A DNA stretch of 9,339 nucleotides from Halanaerobiaceae bacterium (lineage in GTDB: Bacteria; Bacillota; Halanaerobiia; Halanaerobiales; DTU029), in NCBI GenBank assembly GCA_012521855.1, contig JAAYLO010000026.1, positions 1 to 9,339 of the forward strand, in the 5' to 3' direction. The position numbers and the translations under genes were made by a program. Within the stretch, counting starts at the first letter, position 1; every line of letters starts with the position of its first letter. This document shows positions 7,123-9,339 of the stretch, one piece after another. Below the pieces are notes generated by a model. It saw only the letters and a list, made by a program, of their open reading frames with translations. It was not told where the DNA came from and did no database searches.

Positions 7123-8256
7123 CTAAAAGAATATCTCCAGCTTTTTATTTATCATTTCTATAGTATAATCAATTTCCTCTTCAGTATTAAAAGAAGAAAA
7201 ACTAATCCTGATTGTGCCGTCAATCTGTTCTTCTGTCAGGCCGGCGGCCTTTAAAACATGACTCTTTTCCCTGCTTCTGGAATGACAGGCTGAACCAGTT
7301 GAAAGGTAGATGCCTTCTGCCTCCAGGCTGTGTATAAGTACTTCACCTTTAATTCCCGGGAAAGAGATACTCAGAATATGGGCTGCTCCATCCGGGGGAG
7401 AGTTAACAATCACTCTCCGCTTTATTTTTTCCAGCCCCTCAAGGAAGTGTTTTCTAAGCTTTTTCAGTTTCTCATACAGCTGGTTTTCTTCAAAGGCATC
7501 AAGAGCAGGAATCAGCCCGGCTATACCGGGTACGTTTTCCGTACCTGAGCGGAGATTTTTCTCCTGGCCGCCGCCTACCTGTTGAGCTTTCAACTGTACT
7601 CCTTTTTTCCTGTATAATGCCCCGATCCCTTTTGGACCGTGTATTTTGTGGCCGCTGATTGTCAGGAGGTCAATCAGGTTCTTTTCCGGATTAAGTGCAA
7701 ACTTCCCGAAAGACTGGACACAGTCAGCATGGAAGAGGGTATTTTTGTTCTTCTCTTTTATAATCCTTCCGATTTTCTCCAGGTCGTGCACAGAGCCCAA
7801 TTCGTTATTAACATGAATTATACTGACCAGAATCGTCTCCTCAGTAATATTATCTCTTAATTCATCCAGAGAGATCAAGCCGTATTTGTCAGTTTTCAGA
7901 TAAGTCACCTCGAAACCTTCCCCTTCCAGTACCCGGAAAGATTCCAGGACTGAAGGGTGTTCAACTGCTGTTGTAATGAGATGTTTTCCCCTGTTCCGGT
8001 AGTGACAGGCTGCCCCTTTAATAGCCAGGTTATTGGCCTCAGTACCGCCGGAGGTAAAGTAAATTTCATCAGGCTGAACCCCCAGCTTTTTTGCTATTTT
8101 CTCTCTTGCTGTTTTCAGGTACTTTTCAGCTTCCAGACCTTTGTTGTGCAGGGATGATGGATTACCATATCCTTCTGTCAATGCCTCTATCATTTTCTGG
8201 ATAACTTCAGGCAGGGGTTTTGTAGTAGCACTATTATCCAGATATATCTCTTTCAT
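7123..8256 (-). CDS. Cysteine desulfurase, NifS/IscS family (NifZ-like partner of ThiI)
   Basis: PLP enzyme that takes sulfur from L-cysteine, leaving alanine and an enzyme-bound persulfide. 377 residues from the ATG. Motifs: YLDNSATTKP at the N-terminus, TSGGTEANN near 68-76, VEHPSVLES near 98-106, HADCVQSFGK near 176-185, PLP lysine K204 in SGHKIHGPKG, and active-site C324 in STGSACHSRSREKSHVL. The short active-site loop places it with group I (NifS/IscS) rather than SufS. An in-frame GTG at 8265 has no ribosome binding site; AGGTGA at 8267-8262 lies 5 bases before the ATG at 8256, so I use the ATG. It is the first gene of the leftward unit and sits 25 bases before thiI, like nifZ-thiI of Bacillus subtilis. 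No iscU or sufU is in the window, which supports tRNA thiolation as its main job; a role in Fe-S assembly cannot be excluded. Confidence 0.95.
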   Translation of the reverse strand: MKEIYLDNSATTKPLPEVIQKMIEALTEGYGNPSSLHNKGLEAEKYLKTAREKIAKKLGVQPDEIYFTSGGTEANNLAIKGAACHYRNRGKHLITTAVEHPSVLESFRVLEGEGFEVTYLKTDKYGLISLDELRDNITEETILVSIIHVNNELGSVHDLEKIGRIIKEKNKNTLFHADCVQSFGKFALNPEKNLIDLLTISGHKIHGPKGIGALYRKKGVQLKAQQVGGGQEKNLRSGTENVPGIAGLIPALDAFEENQLYEKLKKLRKHFLEGLEKIKRRVIVNSPPDGAAHILSISFPGIKGEVLIHSLEAEGIYLSTGSACHSRSREKSHVLKAAGLTEEQIDGTIRISFSSFNTEEEIDYTIEMINKKLEIFF

Positions 8257-8260
8257 TTTT

Positions 8261-8267
8261 ATCACCT
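8261..8267 (-). promoter_or_regulatory. Ribosome binding site deciding the nifS-like start
   Basis: AGGTGAT on the minus strand precedes the ATG at 8256 by about 5 bases and overlaps the alternative GTG codon at 8265-8263. It therefore favours the ATG. Confidence 0.65.
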
Positions 8268-8305
8268 GAATTTATTTTCTTTAATAGTAATTTAGCAACA
8301 AATGT

Positions 8306-8334
8306 ATTATACCACATAAATACTGTCTGTACAA
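8306..8334 (-). promoter_or_regulatory. Sigma-A promoter of the nifS-thiI(-murB) unit
   Basis: On the minus strand TTGTAC (8334-8329) and a perfect TATAAT (8311-8306) are 17 bases apart, and the -10 has the extended TGn form (TGGTATAAT). Transcription would start near 8299, leaving about 43 bases of leader before the ATG at 8256. No riboswitch or T-box structure fits in that leader. Confidence 0.75.
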
Positions 8335-8335
8335 A

Positions 8336-8363
8336 AAAGAATCTTCCCTTTAAAAGATTTTTT
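8336..8363. repeat. 10-bp dyad between the divergent promoters
   Basis: AAAGAATCTT (8336-8345) and AAGATTTTTT (8354-8363) are inverted repeats with one G-T mismatch and an 8-base centre. The dyad fills the space between the -35 boxes of the leftward nifS promoter and the rightward diiron-protein promoter, touching the latter. It could be an operator or a transcriptional punctuation hairpin; its high A/T content means chance is possible. I do not recognise it as a Fur or PerR box. Confidence 0.35.
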
Positions 8364-8404
8364 GAAATAATTTCTGTTTACATATATAATTAAATTAGTA
8401 TAAT
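8362..8404 (+). promoter_or_regulatory. Tandem overlapping sigma-A promoters of the diiron protein gene
   Basis: Two promoter-like pairs overlap. TTGAAA (8362-8367) with TATAAT (8385-8390) has a 17-base spacer. TTTACA (8377-8382) with TATAAT (8399-8404) has a 16-base spacer. Expected transcript starts are near 8397 and 8411. The second would begin downstream of the ATG at 8408, which is a further reason to place the protein start at 8429. Confidence 0.65.
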
Positions 8405-8412
8405 ATCATGAA

Positions 8413-8420
8413 AAAGGGGG
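8413..8420 (+). promoter_or_regulatory. Ribosome binding site deciding the diiron-protein start
   Basis: AAAGGGGG lies 8 bases before the ATG at 8429 and downstream of the alternative ATG at 8408, which has no ribosome binding site and overlaps the promoter. Confidence 0.7.
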
Positions 8421-8428
8421 GCAGGCTG

Positions 8429-8908
8429 ATGTTTGAGAATACTCTTAATGCAGTAGAAATGCTGGAGATGGCCATGAATATCGAAAAAAGGGGATATAAT
8501 TTTTATACAGCTCAGGCAGAAAAAACTGATGATCAGGAACTCAAAGAACTATTTTTAAAACTGGCTGAAGATGAAAAGGATCATTACAGACGTTTTAATG
8601 AATTTCTGGAAGAAGTAAAAGCAGAAACCAGGTCTGAGGCAGAATATGTATATGATTTAGAGGTCAGTGCTTATCTCAGGGCCATAGTGGAATTTGAGAT
8701 CTTTCCTGAGGAAGAAAAAATTGCCGTTGAAAGTACAGATGAAGCCCTGAGAATAGCTATTACAGCTGAAAAAGACTCCATAATGTTTTATGAAGGTATC
8801 CTGAAATATAATCAGGGCGAGCCGGCAGATTTTATTGAGGCTTTGATTGCGGAGGAAAGGCAGCATTTCCTTGACCTGGCGGAATACAGGAAAAAACTGA
8901 TGGGATAA
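8429..8908 (+). CDS. Rubrerythrin-like ferritin-fold diiron protein
   Basis: A 159-residue four-helix-bundle protein of the ferritin-like/rubrerythrin group. Likely iron ligands follow the family pattern: E19 in IEKRGYNFY, E49 and H52 in EDEKDHY, E114 in AEKDSIMFYE, and E143 and H146 in AEERQHF. There is no C-terminal rubredoxin domain (no CxxC pairs), so electrons would have to come from a separate partner. Relatives act as peroxide reductases or iron-oxidising proteins in anaerobes; which one applies here is not visible. The start is placed at 8429, not at the in-frame ATG 8408, because the ribosome binding site AAAGGGGG (8413-8420) and one of the promoters only fit the later start. Its stop codon directly abuts the start codon of the GIY-YIG gene, so translation is probably coupled. 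Confidence 0.9.
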   Translation: MFENTLNAVEMLEMAMNIEKRGYNFYTAQAEKTDDQELKELFLKLAEDEKDHYRRFNEFLEEVKAETRSEAEYVYDLEVSAYLRAIVEFEIFPEEEKIAVESTDEALRIAITAEKDSIMFYEGILKYNQGEPADFIEALIAEERQHFLDLAEYRKKLMG

Positions 8909-9166
8909 ATGATGGCAGGAAAGAAACATTATGTGTATATTGTAAAATGCAGTGATAACACTCTCTATACAGGATATACAGTTGATCTGGAAAGAAGAAT
9001 AAAAGAACATAATGAAGGAAGAGGCTCCAGATATACCAGGGGGCGTCTCCCCGTGAAACTGGAGTATTTTGAAGAATATGAGGCTAAGGGCAGGGCAATG
9101 AAAAGGGAGTATGAGATAAAACAGATGACAAGAATGCAGAAAGAGAAACTATTATCCTGGTTTTAG
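8909..9166 (+). CDS. GIY-YIG nuclease-superfamily protein (UPF0213, YhbQ/YazA-like)
   Basis: An 85-residue protein made of a single GIY-YIG domain. The first strands carry HYVYIVKC (7-14) and LYTGYT (19-24), which replace GIY and YIG; R29/R30 and H34-N35 follow in VDLERRIKEHN, the RYTRGRLPVKL strand comes at 41-51, and E67 in KREYEIK is the expected metal-binding glutamate. This is the standard UPF0213 layout, related to the SLX1 nuclease core. Family members are small and stand-alone; nuclease activity on DNA has been reported for some, but the cellular role is not settled. The ATG at 8909 follows the previous stop with no gap, and a second ATG at 8912 is equally usable. Only a weak GGGA precedes it, so it likely depends on coupling to the diiron gene. 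Its TAG overlaps the stop of the convergent gene. Confidence 0.93.
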   Translation: MMAGKKHYVYIVKCSDNTLYTGYTVDLERRIKEHNEGRGSRYTRGRLPVKLEYFEEYEAKGRAMKREYEIKQMTRMQKEKLLSWF

Positions 9167-9339
9167 CCTTTAAAATATTTCAGGTCATCCTTTGTAATGG
9201 CCCTGAATAAAATCATCAGTAATAAATAAATTAACATAAGGATAATAATTATGACCAGGCTTTCCATTTTTGTATGGAGTGAAGAGCGGCTTATCATTTT
9301 TTCTACAATCCCGCTGCTTTAATAAAGAATGATACTGCA
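9163..9339 (-). pseudogene. C-terminal end of a probable polysaccharide/lipid flippase (MATE/MVF-type) with in-frame TAA
   Basis: On the minus strand one frame runs from the window edge to a TAA at 9165-9163, broken by a TAA at 9321-9319. After the break it reads SSGIVEKMISRSSLHTKMES, then a hydrophobic span LVIIIILMLIYLLLMILF, then RAITKDDLKYFKG at the end. A final membrane span followed by ITKEDL-like residues is the usual ending of SpoVB/Wzx-type flippases. Before the stop only CSIILY is visible, which fits the end of the preceding span. If the ATG at 9297 were used it would make a 44-residue single-span peptide, but no convincing ribosome binding site precedes it. The family call rests on a short tail, and most of the gene is outside the window; a small independent membrane protein is the alternative. 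Confidence 0.4.

Noticed and set aside
8257..8305. Riboswitch or T-box leader before the cysteine desulfurase gene
   Set aside because: The predicted leader is only about 43 bases and shows no specifier, antiterminator or metabolite-binding pattern.
8408..8428. Upstream ATG at 8408 as start of the diiron protein
   Set aside because: It lies between the promoter -10 box and the ribosome binding site, with no Shine-Dalgarno of its own; the ATG at 8429 fits much better.
8657..9010. 117-codon minus-strand ORF over the diiron and GIY-YIG genes
   Set aside because: It spans two well-supported genes on the other strand and has unlikely protein composition.
78..9321. Reassignment of TAA to an amino acid in this organism
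   Set aside because: Several conserved genes in the window (chemoreceptor, PHP, murB, diiron protein) end with TAA at their normal family length, so TAA works as a terminator.

Overview
The window is A+T-rich bacterial DNA with strong AAAGGAGG-type ribosome binding sites and TATAAT-type promoters. It looks chromosomal and comes from a low-GC Firmicute, probably an anaerobic clostridial or Halanaerobiales-like organism. Supporting signs are a MurB of the short Bacillus type, a dedicated NifS-like desulfurase beside a short ThiI, a stand-alone rubrerythrin-like protein and a clostridial-type multi-membrane-span protein. The taxonomic call is an inference. I see no rRNA, tRNA, CRISPR, insertion sequence or phage gene.

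Layout from left to right. (1) The 3' end of an uncharacterised membrane-protein gene (1-323, +), interrupted by an in-frame TAA. (2) A lone chemoreceptor (469-2442, +) with a TTG start and a possible flagellar-sigma promoter. (3) A two-gene unit of a YjbQ-family protein and a PHP-domain phosphoesterase (2565-3847, +), bounded by a consensus promoter and an intrinsic terminator. (4) A degV-family gene (4064-4927, +) that is intact except for one in-frame TAA at codon 48. (5) A leftward run nifS-thiI-murB (8256 down to 4931). (6) A rightward pair, a rubrerythrin-like diiron protein and a GIY-YIG protein (8429-9166), divergent from nifS across a compact 172-base promoter region. (7) The 3' end of a leftward gene resembling the C-terminus of a polysaccharide or lipid flippase (9163-9339), also with an in-frame TAA.

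How the genes work together. NifS and ThiI form a known pair: the desulfurase makes a persulfide that ThiI uses for 4-thiouridine in tRNA. murB, a peptidoglycan precursor gene, follows on the same strand. The diiron protein and the GIY-YIG protein abut with no gap and share promoters. YjbQ and PHP are co-transcribed, but their joint role is unknown.

The most striking feature is not a new system. Three unrelated reading frames are each cut by a single in-frame TAA, while the sequence on both sides still reads as a normal family member. They are recent nonsense mutations or base errors in a draft sequence. TAA is clearly used as a real terminator elsewhere in the window. I found no convincing evidence for a previously undescribed system here; most genes belong to ordinary housekeeping families.
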